From assembly GCF_000717745.1 (NCBI RefSeq), contig NZ_JOBH01000001.1, positions 124,001-188,000 of the forward strand: a DNA stretch of 64,000 bases, written 5' to 3'. Position 1 is the first letter of the stretch. The number at the start of each line of letters is the position of its first letter. Both the position numbers and the translations under genes were made by a program. This DNA is from Streptomyces violens (GTDB lineage Bacteria > Actinomycetota > Actinomycetes > Streptomycetales > Streptomycetaceae). Below, piece after piece: positions 42,193-52,967 of the stretch. The notes below the pieces were generated by a model. That model saw only the letters and a list, made by a program, of their open reading frames with translations, was not told the DNA's origin and searched no databases.

Positions 42193-43307
42193 TGACCGCC
42201 CCCACCGCGCCCGCCTCGCCCGCCCCGGCGGCGGCCCCGGCCCGCCGGCGTCCGGCGTTCCACTCCCTCCGCGTCGCCGCGGTCGAGCCGCTGACCGACG
42301 ACTCCGCCGCCGTCGGCTTCGACGTGCCGGAGGAGCTGGCCGAGGAGTTCGCGTTCGCGCCCGGCCAGGCGCTCACCCTCCGCCGGGAGATCGAGGGCCG
42401 CGACGAGCGCCGCTCGTACAGCATCTGCGCCCCCGCCGGCGACGCCCCGCGCATCGGCGTCCGCGTCGTGCCCGGCGGCCTGTTCTCGTCCTGGCTGGTC
42501 AACGACGTAAGGCCCGGGGACACCGTCGAGGTGATGGCGCCCACCGGCTTCTTCACCCCCGACCTCACCGTCCCCGGCCACCATGTCCTGATCGCGGCCG
42601 GCTCCGGGATCACGCCGATGCTCTCCATCGCCGGGTCCGTGCTGGCCGCCGACGACAGCTCGCGCGTCACGCTCTTCTACGGCAACCGCCGCACGGCCAC
42701 GGTGATGTTCGCGGACGAGCTGGCCGACCTGAAGGATCGTTACCCCACCCGCTTCCAGCTCGGCCACGTCCTCTCCCGGGAACCGCGCGAGGCCGAACTG
42801 CTCTCCGGGCGCCTGGACGCCGACCGGCTGTCCGCGCTCATCGGCTCGCTGGTCGACGTGGCGGACGCCGACCACTGGTGGCTGTGCGGTCCGCACGGCA
42901 TGGTCCGCGACGCGCAGCAGGTACTGGCCGGTCTCGGCGTGCCCGAGGACCGCGTGCACCAGGAGCTGTTCTACGCCGACGACGAGCCGGTGCACGAGGC
43001 CCGGCACGAAGAGCCCGCGGCCGACGGCCCGGTCAGCGAGGTCACGATCACCCTCGACGGCCGGACGACGACCCAGCCGCTCCCCCGCGACCGCGCCATA
43101 CTGGACGGCGCCCAGCAGGCCCGCCCGGACGTCCCGTTCGCCTGCAAGGGCGGCGTCTGCGGCACCTGCCGCGCGCTGATCCGCGACGGCGAGGCCGACA
43201 TGCGCCGCAACTTCGCCCTGGAGACCTCCGAGGTCGAGGCCGGCTACGTCCTCACCTGCCAGAGCTTCCCGGCCTCCGAGACCCTGACGGTCGACTTCGA
43301 CAGCTGA
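42192..43307 (+). CDS. paaE: Epoxidase reductase subunit PaaE
   Basis: A 371-residue electron-transfer subunit that passes electrons from NADPH to PaaA. An FAD domain (RRSYSICAPAGD, about residue 75), an NAD(P) domain (HHVLIAAGSGITPMLSIAGSVL; HWWLCGPHGMV) and a C-terminal plant-type 2Fe-2S domain (CKGGVCGTCRALIRDG plus a late Cys in YVLTCQSFP) are in the usual order. The ATG at 42192 overlaps the paaD stop by one base. It is the last gene of paaABCDE; a repeat-rich 109-base gap follows, with a convergent gene beyond. Confidence 0.95.
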   Translation: MTAPTAPASPAPAAAPARRRPAFHSLRVAAVEPLTDDSAAVGFDVPEELAEEFAFAPGQALTLRREIEGRDERRSYSICAPAGDAPRIGVRVVPGGLFSSWLVNDVRPGDTVEVMAPTGFFTPDLTVPGHHVLIAAGSGITPMLSIAGSVLAADDSSRVTLFYGNRRTATVMFADELADLKDRYPTRFQLGHVLSREPREAELLSGRLDADRLSALIGSLVDVADADHWWLCGPHGMVRDAQQVLAGLGVPEDRVHQELFYADDEPVHEARHEEPAADGPVSEVTITLDGRTTTQPLPRDRAILDGAQQARPDVPFACKGGVCGTCRALIRDGEADMRRNFALETSEVEAGYVLTCQSFPASETLTVDFDS

Positions 43308-43332
43308 CGGCCCGGCCGTCGTCGGCGGCACA

Positions 43333-43420
43333 GGCGTCACAGGCCCTCACGAGCGCTCACTGGCCCTCGCCAGGCGCTCGCGGGCGCTCACGGGCTCTCA
43401 CAGGCCTCACGAGCGCTCAC
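43333..43420. repeat. 10-bp tandem repeats between paaE and the convergent DAHPS-like gene
   Basis: About nine in-phase 10-mers of the type GGCGCTCAC(G) run from 43333 to the stop codon of the minus-strand DAHPS-like gene (43417-43419). They show no ORF and no hairpin strong enough to call a terminator. Confidence 0.75.
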
Positions 43421-44448
43421 GGCGACCGGTAGTACTCGGCGAGCTGGAGGGCCAGCTCCAGACACGCGGCCGGTCCGCCGGTCCCGCCGGGCGGTCCGGC
43501 CGCACCGCCCGCCGCCGGTCCGCCGCCGGGTTCGAGGTGGAGGCCCCCGGCGTACGTACCCGACGCACGGTGCGCCTCGGCGAACGCCCTGGCCTCCGCC
43601 AGCACCGCGTCGAGGTCCCAGCGCGGCCCGCCGTCCGGCGCGTGCACGGCGTTGCCGTGCCAGGGGTCGCAGGCCCAGACGACCAGGGCACCGGACGCGG
43701 CGACCTTGCCCAGCAGGACGGGCAGTACGTCGTGCACGGCGTCGGCGCCGAGCCGGGTGAGGAAGGTGAGCCGGCCCGCGGACCGCTGCGGGTCCAGGCG
43801 GTCCACCAGCGCCAGCAGGACGTCGCTGGTGGTGTCCGGCCCCAGCGTCACCCCCACCGGTCCCCCGGCCCGCGCCACCCGCGCCACGACGCTGTCGTCA
43901 CGGGCCGTCGTCCGGGCGTCCAGCCAGGTCAGATGCCCGGCGGCGTCCGTACGGCCGGCGAAGAGATCCGTCATCGGGGCCGGGTCCGTGCGGACACCGT
44001 GGGCGCGGATGAAGCGCAGCGCCGCGTCGATCTCGCGGATCAGCGGCGCGTAGTGGTCGCGCCGCGGTGAGCTCGCCACGAACCGCTGGTTCGCCGCATG
44101 CGCCTCCCGCACGCCCGGCCGCCCGTCACGCGTCAGCGCTCGCGCCAGGTTCAGCGTGGCAGCCGGCTCCTCGTCAGCGGCGTCGCTGTGCAGCAGCCGT
44201 ACGACGGGGACCCCGGCGGCGTACGACAGCACGAGGGCGGCCTGCGACAGCACCGACAGCAGGCTCCCGAGGCGCGCGGCCACGGGCGGGCCACCGGGCC
44301 ACGCCCGGTCGGCGGCCTGGATCAGCAGCGCCTCCCCGCGTGCGACGGCGGACAGGTGCTCCTGGAGCCGGGCGCGCTCGCCGGGGAGGACGAGCGCCGG
44401 GCCGGCCACCGGCGCGGGCCGCGCCGCCGCCCCGTCACGCGGTGACAA
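43417..44448 (-). CDS. Degenerate class II DAHP synthase homologue
   Basis: A ~343-residue protein clearly related to class II 3-deoxy-7-phosphoheptulonate synthase (VGVTLGPDTTSDVLLALVDRL, GRLTFLTRLGADAV, VVWACDPWHGN, GGLHLEPGG, CLELALQLAE). Key residues are lost. The metal-binding Cys of the usual GGDCAE is Arg48 (QAADRAW), the PEP-contacting Glu and Lys of IGERTR and GVKLGP are Ala and Thr, and the GQYAKPRS stretch and the final CDPRLN are missing. It may be a pseudoenzyme or do other chemistry. It could start at the TTG 44448 (14-base overlap with the ligase gene) or the GTG 44409. Last gene of the 43-53 kb operon. Confidence 0.72.
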   Translation of the reverse strand: MSPRDGAAARPAPVAGPALVLPGERARLQEHLSAVARGEALLIQAADRAWPGGPPVAARLGSLLSVLSQAALVLSYAAGVPVVRLLHSDAADEEPAATLNLARALTRDGRPGVREAHAANQRFVASSPRRDHYAPLIREIDAALRFIRAHGVRTDPAPMTDLFAGRTDAAGHLTWLDARTTARDDSVVARVARAGGPVGVTLGPDTTSDVLLALVDRLDPQRSAGRLTFLTRLGADAVHDVLPVLLGKVAASGALVVWACDPWHGNAVHAPDGGPRWDLDAVLAEARAFAEAHRASGTYAGGLHLEPGGGPAAGGAAGPPGGTGGPAACLELALQLAEYYRSP

Positions 44449-45712
44449 TGCTGATCTTTTCCGCGACGCGGTCGCACAGGTCCACGGCTGCCGCGGTGTC
44501 CGCGGCGGTGACCAGGATCTGTCCGACCCGGTCCCAGCTGGCCTGCAGCGGCGGGACGGTGTCGCCGACCCGGACGCCGACCGAGATGTCCAGTACGCCG
44601 TCCAGCGCCCGCGCCGCCTCGACTCCGTGGATCTCCACGACCGTGCCGGGGGCGCTGGTCAGGAACCGGGTGGCGGCCGCGGCACGGGGGCGCGGGCGAC
44701 CGGGCAGGGCCTCGCCCTGCCCGCTCAGCCAGGCGAGGGCACGGCCCTCCAGGTCGATGCCGTAGGCCGCCTCGACCAGTTCGGAGATCCGGTCGCCACC
44801 GGTCCGGTCGTGCGACTCGATCACCTTCGGGCCGCGGGACGAGAGACGTACCTCGGTGTGGGCCGGTCCGTGGCGCAGGCCGACGGCGTCCAGGAACGCG
44901 GTGACGCAGCCGGTGATCTCCGCCTCCGCACCGGCGGCCAGCCGGGCCGGCAGGGCGTGTCCCAGCTCCACGAACTCCGTGTGCGTGCGCTTCTCCGTGA
45001 TGGCCACCACGGTGTGCCGGCCGCCAAAACTGAGCGACTCGACGCTGTACTCGGGGCCGTCGAGGTATTCCTCCATCAAGAAGCGCTCGAGGCGGAAGAA
45101 ATTGGCGAACTGATGCTCCGAGCTGCTGCGCAGCCCCTCCAGCCGGTCCAGTACCGCATCGATGGCCGCGGGGCCGTCCACCCGCAGCACGCCCAGGCTC
45201 GCGGCGGCGTCGACGGGCTTGAGGATGAAGGGGAAGCCGTGTGCCCGGCCGAACTCCACCAGGCTCTCCCGGCCGCCGGCCTCCGCTGCCGCCACCGCCA
45301 GCGGCCCGGCCCCGGCGAGGTGGCGGCGCATGGCCCACTTGTCCCGCAGGAGGACGCTCACCCGGCTGGGGTTGCCGTCGAAGCCGAGCAGTTCGTTGAC
45401 CAGGCCGACCGGCTCCAGCGCGGGTTCGAGGGTGGAGAACGCGCAGGTGAATCCGTACGCCTCGTGAGCCGCGGCCACCAGCGGCCGCAGCTCGCGCCAG
45501 TCCGTGTAGTCCACGAGCAGCGCCTTGTCGCACCACGCGGCCTCTTCGGCACGGAAGTACTGCGGCTGCTGTACGTACACGACGTGCAGGCCGAGCGCCT
45601 TGGCCTTGCGCAGGACGTCGGTGCGCCCGCCGATCACCAGGACACCTCCCGGCGAGGCGCCGGACGGCGGTGCGGTCGGCGGGGAGGAGAGCACGGCAGG
45701 GGTCTGGGACAT
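44435..45712 (-). CDS. ATP-grasp ligase
   Basis: A 425-residue ATP-grasp enzyme of the amino-acid ligase type, which forms amide or peptide bonds through acyl-phosphates. The start is the ATG at 45712. N-terminal GGVLVIGGRTDVLRKAKALG is followed by the nucleotide-binding FPFILKPVDAAASLGVLRV, the EEYLDGPEYSVESLSF loop and the metal-binding HTEVRL...VIESHDRTGGDRI region. The architecture resembles BacD/carnosine-synthase-like ligases. In this cluster, which has no NRPS, it is the likely bond-forming step joining the aminophenylalanine unit to a partner (inference). It lies 52 bases after the MFS gene and overlaps the DAHPS-like gene. Confidence 0.85.
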   Translation of the reverse strand: MSQTPAVLSSPPTAPPSGASPGGVLVIGGRTDVLRKAKALGLHVVYVQQPQYFRAEEAAWCDKALLVDYTDWRELRPLVAAAHEAYGFTCAFSTLEPALEPVGLVNELLGFDGNPSRVSVLLRDKWAMRRHLAGAGPLAVAAAEAGGRESLVEFGRAHGFPFILKPVDAAASLGVLRVDGPAAIDAVLDRLEGLRSSSEHQFANFFRLERFLMEEYLDGPEYSVESLSFGGRHTVVAITEKRTHTEFVELGHALPARLAAGAEAEITGCVTAFLDAVGLRHGPAHTEVRLSSRGPKVIESHDRTGGDRISELVEAAYGIDLEGRALAWLSGQGEALPGRPRPRAAAATRFLTSAPGTVVEIHGVEAARALDGVLDISVGVRVGDTVPPLQASWDRVGQILVTAADTAAAVDLCDRVAEKISIVTA

Positions 45713-45764
45713 GAGTGAGGACGCTCCTTGGACTGGTCGCAACCGCGCCGGCGGCAGCGGAGGT

Positions 45765-47051
45765 TCAGCCGGACGCCGGCACGTCGGACGCGGCCGGGCC
45801 GGCCGGCCGGTCCGCCGCCACGGGCGGCTCATCCGACGGCTCGGGCTCCGGCTTGCGGGTGCGCTCCGCCCAGCGGACGGCCGGCGCCATCGCCACGCTC
45901 GCGATCAGCAGCGCGGCGCCGAGCACCAGCCATCCGAGCGGCCCGCCGTAGATGATGAGGAAGGTGAGCACGATCGGGCCGAGGATCTCCGCGCCGGTCA
46001 TCCCGATGCCGAAGAACCCTTGGTACTGGCCGTACTTGCCGGGCGGTGCGAGCCCGAAGCTGATCTCCCACGTACCCGCCGACTGCATCATCTCGCCCCA
46101 CGTCAGCAGGGCGTAGGCCACGAGCATCACGGCGCCGGCCAGCCACGCGGAGTCCCCCGCGGCCGACAGCGCGAACACCGCGCAGGCCGCCAGCATGAAG
46201 AAACCGGAGCGCAGCACGAAGCGGGTCGCACCCGCCAGGTCCGTGACGCCGCGGGCCACCCGGACCTGCAGCAGCACCACGGACACCGTGTTGAGCACGA
46301 ACATCGCCGAGACCAGCCACTTGGGGGCCGTGGTGTACTGCACGATCCACAGCGGCAGCGCCACGTCGATCAGCGGGCCGTGCAGCACCAGGATCAGGTT
46401 GAGCAGGGTGATGACGGCGTACGGGCGGTCCCGCAACACGGCGAGCCGGGGTTCGCCCTCCTCCGCCGCGGCCGGCGGCACGGCGGGCAGCCGGCCGAGG
46501 ACGAAGGAGGAGGCGAAGAAGAGCAACGCGTTCGCGGCGAAGGCCGTCATGTAGGCGGCACGGTTGTCGAAGACCAGGGCCAGACCGCCGAACGCCGCTC
46601 CGATGGAGAGCCCCGTGTTGTACGTGGCCTTCATGTAGGCGCGGGTCTCGGTGATCCGCTCCTTGTCCACCAGCCCCGCCATCAGGGCTTGTTGTGCCGC
46701 CGACCCGCCGTGCTGGCAGATCGCGTACACACACGCCGTCAGGATGAACAGCGGCAGCGAGTGGATGAAGAGGTACGAGCCGGTGGCGAGCCCCGCCACG
46801 GCGAACAGCAGCACGGCCGTGCCCCGGGGGCCCTTGCGGTCGGCGACGTGCCCCAGGGGCACGCCCACGACCATGCCGAGCGTCCAGGCGACGGAGAGGC
46901 CCACGCCGAACTCGGCCGGGGACAGGCCGACGACGCGGGTGAAGTACAGCGCCGCGCAGACGTAGTACAGGCCGTCACCGACGCGGGCGACGAGCTGCGC
47001 GAGGGCGAGGGTGCGCGGCGGGCCGGGCGGCGGCAGCATGGTCGTCAGCAC
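45765..47051 (-). CDS. MFS transporter, probable product exporter
   Basis: A 428-residue major facilitator with about 12 membrane helices. The motif between helices 2 and 3 is GVPLGHVADRKGPRG, close to the MFS-A consensus. A ~35-residue Pro/Glu-rich C-terminal tail follows the last helix. The GTG start at 47051 sits six bases after GGGAGG and overlaps the previous gene by seven bases; an ATG at 47039 is further from the site. Its place in the biosynthetic operon suggests self-resistance by efflux. Confidence 0.87.
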   Translation of the reverse strand: MLTTMLPPPGPPRTLALAQLVARVGDGLYYVCAALYFTRVVGLSPAEFGVGLSVAWTLGMVVGVPLGHVADRKGPRGTAVLLFAVAGLATGSYLFIHSLPLFILTACVYAICQHGGSAAQQALMAGLVDKERITETRAYMKATYNTGLSIGAAFGGLALVFDNRAAYMTAFAANALLFFASSFVLGRLPAVPPAAAEEGEPRLAVLRDRPYAVITLLNLILVLHGPLIDVALPLWIVQYTTAPKWLVSAMFVLNTVSVVLLQVRVARGVTDLAGATRFVLRSGFFMLAACAVFALSAAGDSAWLAGAVMLVAYALLTWGEMMQSAGTWEISFGLAPPGKYGQYQGFFGIGMTGAEILGPIVLTFLIIYGGPLGWLVLGAALLIASVAMAPAVRWAERTRKPEPEPSDEPPVAADRPAGPAASDVPASG

Positions 47052-48039
47052 GTGGCACCTCCCGACGGCCGGTCCTGCCGCGGCGCCGGCTGCGGAAGCT
47101 CCGGCTGCGGCAGCTGCGCGAACAGGCCGGCGCACAGCTCGCCGTACGGCCCCAGCCGCTTGCCGAACATCTCGCGGATGCGGCCCACCTCCCGGGCGAA
47201 CTCCGCCTCCGCCGCGCGGGCGGCAGCGGGTTCGGCGAGCCGGGCGGGGTCGGCGAGCCGGTCGAGCCGTTCCAGCCCCGAGGCGAGCGCCTGCCGCGCT
47301 TCCCGGGCCATTGGGTTGCCGGCCTGGACGTCCCAGTAGACCTCGGGCGTGCCGGCCGCGATACGGGCGAGCAGGGCCAGCAGTGTGGTGTGCGGGGGCG
47401 GGGCGAGCGCGCTCAGCGTCTCGATGTCCACGTCCAGTTCGGCCAGCGCGGCGCCGAAGGAGAGGACCGCGGCGTGGGTCAGCGCCTGGGACGCGGCGGC
47501 GAGCCGGTCGTGCTCGGCCGCCTCGACCGTCACCACGCGGCCGCCGCCCTGCCGCACGATGTCCAGCAGCCGGGCCGCCAACGGGCCGTCCCGGTGGACC
47601 ACCGCGGCGACCGGCCGCCCGGGAAGACCGAGGGACGGAGCGAACATCGGGTTCAGGCCCACTGCTTGGTGTCCGGGGGCGGCCCGCCGCACGGCCTGGC
47701 TGAAGGACGACTTCACCGACAGCGTCTCGGCGAGCAGGGCGTCCGGCCGTACGGCGTCCGCCAGCACCGCCACCGCGTCCAGCGCCACCCGCTCGGGCAG
47801 CGCCAGCAGGACCAGGTCGGCACCGGCCAGTTCCGCACGTACCGCCGCGTCGGGGGCGGTGATGTCGCCGCGCAGCTGCCGGGGCGGTGGCCCGGTGGTG
47901 CCGGCCTGCTCGCCCGGCGGGGCGGTGTCGACCGTGCACACCTCGGCGCCGGCCGCGGCCAGGAGCTCGGCGAACATCCGGCCCACCGCCCCGGCGCCGC
48001 CCGCGACCACACACCGCAGCCGTCCTTCAGCGTCCGTCA

Positions 48040-48040
<1 letters not shown>
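47045..48040 (-). CDS. Prephenate dehydrogenase-like protein (PapC type)
   Basis: A 331-residue NAD-dependent dehydrogenase. The Rossmann motif is VVAGGAGAVGRMFAELLAAAG; VLLALPERVALDAV, the substrate segment LNPMFAPSLGLPGR and the helical C-terminal domain match prephenate dehydrogenases. Beside a 4-amino-4-deoxychorismate synthase and a chorismate mutase it most likely makes 4-aminophenylpyruvate from 4-amino-4-deoxyprephenate, as PapC does in pristinamycin biosynthesis. The ATG at 48040 overlaps the previous stop as TGATG. Confidence 0.85.
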
Positions 48041-50220
<2,180 letters not shown>

Positions 50221-50541
50221 CTACTTCGGTTCCTCACCCGCGATCACCAGGTCCTCGACGCGGCAGGTCTCGGCGATGATCAGATCGTAGAAACGCCGGA
50301 TGAACGTCCGGTCGATCCCGTGCTCTTCGGCGAACCGCGCGGCTCGGTCCTGGACGGCGCCGATGCGGTGCGGCTGCATCATGGGGATGTCGTGCGCCCG
50401 CTTGTGCTCCGCGATCCGCACGCAGATCTCGATCCGTTCCCGCAGGGCGTCGCGCAGGCGGGTGTCGGTGGCATCGAGCTCGGCGCGCAGCGCCTCCAGG
50501 GTGTCCGAGGCGGGCTGGGACGTTGCCGGATCGTGCGTCAC
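50221..50541 (-). CDS. Chorismate mutase, AroQ type (PapB type)
   Basis: A 106-residue all-helical mutase. Conserved residues occur in DATDTRLRDALRERIEICVRIAEHK, IPMMQPHRIGAVQDRA and YDLIIAETCRVED. In this setting it should rearrange 4-amino-4-deoxychorismate to the prephenate analogue, as PapB does. The GTG at 50541 follows AAGGAGACTCC. It is separated by 39 bases from the synthase gene and by 97 bases from the methyltransferase upstream. Confidence 0.9.
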   Translation of the reverse strand: MTHDPATSQPASDTLEALRAELDATDTRLRDALRERIEICVRIAEHKRAHDIPMMQPHRIGAVQDRAARFAEEHGIDRTFIRRFYDLIIAETCRVEDLVIAGEEPK

Positions 50542-50638
50542 GGAGTCTCCTTGCTGAGGTGTCGAACGCTTGGCTATGGGGTGGGACGTTCCGGGCGGCG
50601 GCCCGGCGGCCCGGCCGGCCGGAACGTCCCGCCGGCGG

Positions 50639-51523
50639 TCAGCCGGTGCGGCGAGCCGTCGCGTGCAGCGGCCGGCCGTCCTGGTCCAGGTGGTCGGCGA
50701 CGTCGGTGAACTCCCCCGACCCGCGGAGCAGCGCGGGGACCGTCTCCTCGTGGAAGTGGCCGTGCTCGATGACCAGCGCGCCGTGCGGGCGCAGCAGCCG
50801 GCCCGCCAGCCGCACCACGCCGCGGATCACGTCGAGGCCGTCACCGCCGCTGAAGATCGCCTGCCGCGGGTGGTGCTCGCCGTACTCGGGCAGCAGTTCG
50901 GTGCCCTCGGGCACGAAGGGCGGATTGGCCGTGACCAGGTCCACCCTGCCGGTCAGCGCTGCCAGCAGGTCCGGGTCGGTGACGTCCCCCTGGTGCAGGC
51001 GGACGGGGGTGTCGCCGGCCTCGGCCCGCCGGGCGGCGTTGCGCCGCGCCCAGTCGAGCGCATACGGGTCCAGCTCGACCGCGTGCACCTGTGCATCGGG
51101 CCGGGCGTGCGCCAGCGCCAGGGCGATCGCCCCGGAGCCCGTGCAGAGATCGACGATCACCGGCCGGGCGACCGGCGACAGGGCGTCCAAGGCGTGCGAG
51201 AGCACCCTCTCGCTGTGCACCCGCGGCACGAAGACACCCGGCGAGACTGCCACCTCGATGCCGCCGAGGACCGCGCGGCCGGTGAGGTGGCCCAGCGGGA
51301 TGCGTTCCGCCCGCCGGGCCACCAGCGCGGCCAGCTCCTCGGCCTGCTTCTCGTCCGCTTCCGCGGCCGACCGCGGCCGGCCCGCGCCAGTACCGAGCAC
51401 ATGGGCGACCAGCGCCGCCGCGTCCCCTCGCGGATCCGGCACCCCCGCGGCGGCCAGTGTGCGCGCCGCCGCGTCGGCGAGGGCGCCCGCGGAACGCGGC
51501 GCCGCCCCGTCACTCACCGGCAC
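50639..51523 (-). CDS. PrmC/HemK-fold methyltransferase (PapM-like)
   Basis: A 294-residue SAM-dependent methyltransferase related to release-factor glutamine methyltransferases. Motif I is VIVDLCTGSGAIALALAHARP and the amine-binding motif is VTANPPFVPEG, with F replacing the usual NPPY. N/D-PP-Y/F methyltransferases methylate planar amines. Beside the aminophenylalanine genes it is the natural candidate to N-methylate the para-amino group, as PapM does in pristinamycin producers (inference). The GTG start at 51523 overlaps the FAD-enzyme stop by 14 bases; a GTG at 51517 is also possible. Confidence 0.82.
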   Translation of the reverse strand: MPVSDGAAPRSAGALADAAARTLAAAGVPDPRGDAAALVAHVLGTGAGRPRSAAEADEKQAEELAALVARRAERIPLGHLTGRAVLGGIEVAVSPGVFVPRVHSERVLSHALDALSPVARPVIVDLCTGSGAIALALAHARPDAQVHAVELDPYALDWARRNAARRAEAGDTPVRLHQGDVTDPDLLAALTGRVDLVTANPPFVPEGTELLPEYGEHHPRQAIFSGGDGLDVIRGVVRLAGRLLRPHGALVIEHGHFHEETVPALLRGSGEFTDVADHLDQDGRPLHATARRTG

Positions 51524-52967
51524 GGCTCGCCGCGTAGTAGTCGCGCAGGGACTGGATGAGGTCCGGCCGCAGCCGGGAGGCGGCGAGCAGCTCCGGCGGC
51601 GGGGTGAACTCGGGGTCGAGCTCCTCGGCGAACTGGCTGTAGCCCTTCCGGAGGTAGTCCTCCATGATGTACGGCCACTCGATCGGGATGTTCCAGTCGT
51701 ACTCGTAGCCGGTGGCGAGCATGTGCGTCACCGCCGTCTCGATGCTCTCCTCGCGGGTCAGCGCCTGGATCGGCGCCCGCCGGGGACGGAACATCTCCAG
51801 GTCGAGCTGCGGGGTCTCGCCCAGGATCCGCCGGGCCATCTCCTCGGCGAGCAGCGGGGACTGGTGCAGGCCGTCGCGGTAGGTGCCGGTCATCAGCCAC
51901 AGTCCGCCGGGGCCGGCCTCGCCCAGCAGCGGGAAGCCGTCCAGGGGCACCGGCCGGTTGCCGACCTGGAGGCGCTCCAGGCCGCTCTCGGACAGGTCAC
52001 GGCGCACCTGGTGGGTGGCACAGCCGAGCAGGAACAGCACATCGCTGAGGAGCGGTGTGGTGCGCGGCGTGGTGGAGATGATGTTGGTCGCCCCGATGTA
52101 GACCCGGCCCTGCGAGCGGGGCACGACGTGCAGTCCGCACGCGAAAGCGCGATTGGGAGTGCGAATGACGCTGTCCGGCGTCGTACCGTCCTCGGTCCCG
52201 ACGAGCGCGGACACTCCGTATCCGCTGACCATGGGCGGAATACCGGCGGATATTTCGGGGACGGTGTCCAGGATGTGCTGAGTGGCCGCACCGGCGGCCA
52301 GTACGACATTGCCCGCCTGCAGCTCGCCACCGGATTTCAGCGTGACGCCGGTGGCTCTTTCCGCATTCTTCAGCAGCCCGCTGACGCTTTCGGGTACGAC
52401 CGTGCCGCCGGCTTTGGTGAAGGCGGCCTGCAGTCGGTCCAGCAGCGCGTGGGAATTCACCGCGTGTTCATTGGTAATGAACATCGCCAGCTGCGGACGC
52501 GATCCCGGGTCCGGGTCCAGCCAAGCGATGTCCGACGGCGAAATGTCTTCGTACTTCTCACCGTACTCGTCCATCGCGGTGCGCATGGCCGCGTAATTGT
52601 CGTCGTCGATCTGCGGGATTCCGACGGTGTTCAGCATGACGATCGTGCCGTCGGCGCTGCGGATCTCGTCGCCGCCGACCTCGTCGTACAGCCGCGCCAG
52701 CCAGCCGTCCCAGAGCTTGGTCGCCCTGACGTCCATGTCCAGCTTGGTGCGCCCGTGCTCGCTCTTGAGCAGGGTCGTGGTCACCTCGCCGAAGCAGCCG
52801 AGCATCGCCCCCGCGGCGACCGAGGCGGCGGCCGGCCGGTGCGGCTCCCCCACGAGTGCGACGCGGAGTCCGCGCCGGGCAAGGACGAGAGCGAGCGACG
52901 AACCGAGCGCGCCGTTGCCGACGACCACGGCATCGAACGTGCTGCTTTCAACCTCAAGTGAAGACAT
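51510..52967 (-). CDS. FAD-dependent amine/amino-acid oxidoreductase (DAO/ThiO-like)
   Basis: A 485-residue flavoprotein of the D-amino-acid oxidase / glycine oxidase superfamily. The FAD motif AVVVGNGALGSSLALVLARRG starts near residue 13. VVLAAGAATQHIL, RVYIGATN, GNRPVPLDGFPLLGEAGPGGLWLMTGTYRDGLHQSPLLAEEMA is typical for the C-terminal FAD domain (given in pieces). A ~90-residue C-terminal extension with EYDWNIPIEWPYIMEDYLRKG is not usual. The ATG at 52967 follows GGGGAGTGGG; an ATG at 52997 has no such site. It is the first gene of the operon and probably oxidises the aminophenylalanine unit or its coupled product. Confidence 0.83.
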   Translation of the reverse strand: MSSLEVESSTFDAVVVGNGALGSSLALVLARRGLRVALVGEPHRPAAASVAAGAMLGCFGEVTTTLLKSEHGRTKLDMDVRATKLWDGWLARLYDEVGGDEIRSADGTIVMLNTVGIPQIDDDNYAAMRTAMDEYGEKYEDISPSDIAWLDPDPGSRPQLAMFITNEHAVNSHALLDRLQAAFTKAGGTVVPESVSGLLKNAERATGVTLKSGGELQAGNVVLAAGAATQHILDTVPEISAGIPPMVSGYGVSALVGTEDGTTPDSVIRTPNRAFACGLHVVPRSQGRVYIGATNIISTTPRTTPLLSDVLFLLGCATHQVRRDLSESGLERLQVGNRPVPLDGFPLLGEAGPGGLWLMTGTYRDGLHQSPLLAEEMARRILGETPQLDLEMFRPRRAPIQALTREESIETAVTHMLATGYEYDWNIPIEWPYIMEDYLRKGYSQFAEELDPEFTPPPELLAASRLRPDLIQSLRDYYAASRAGE

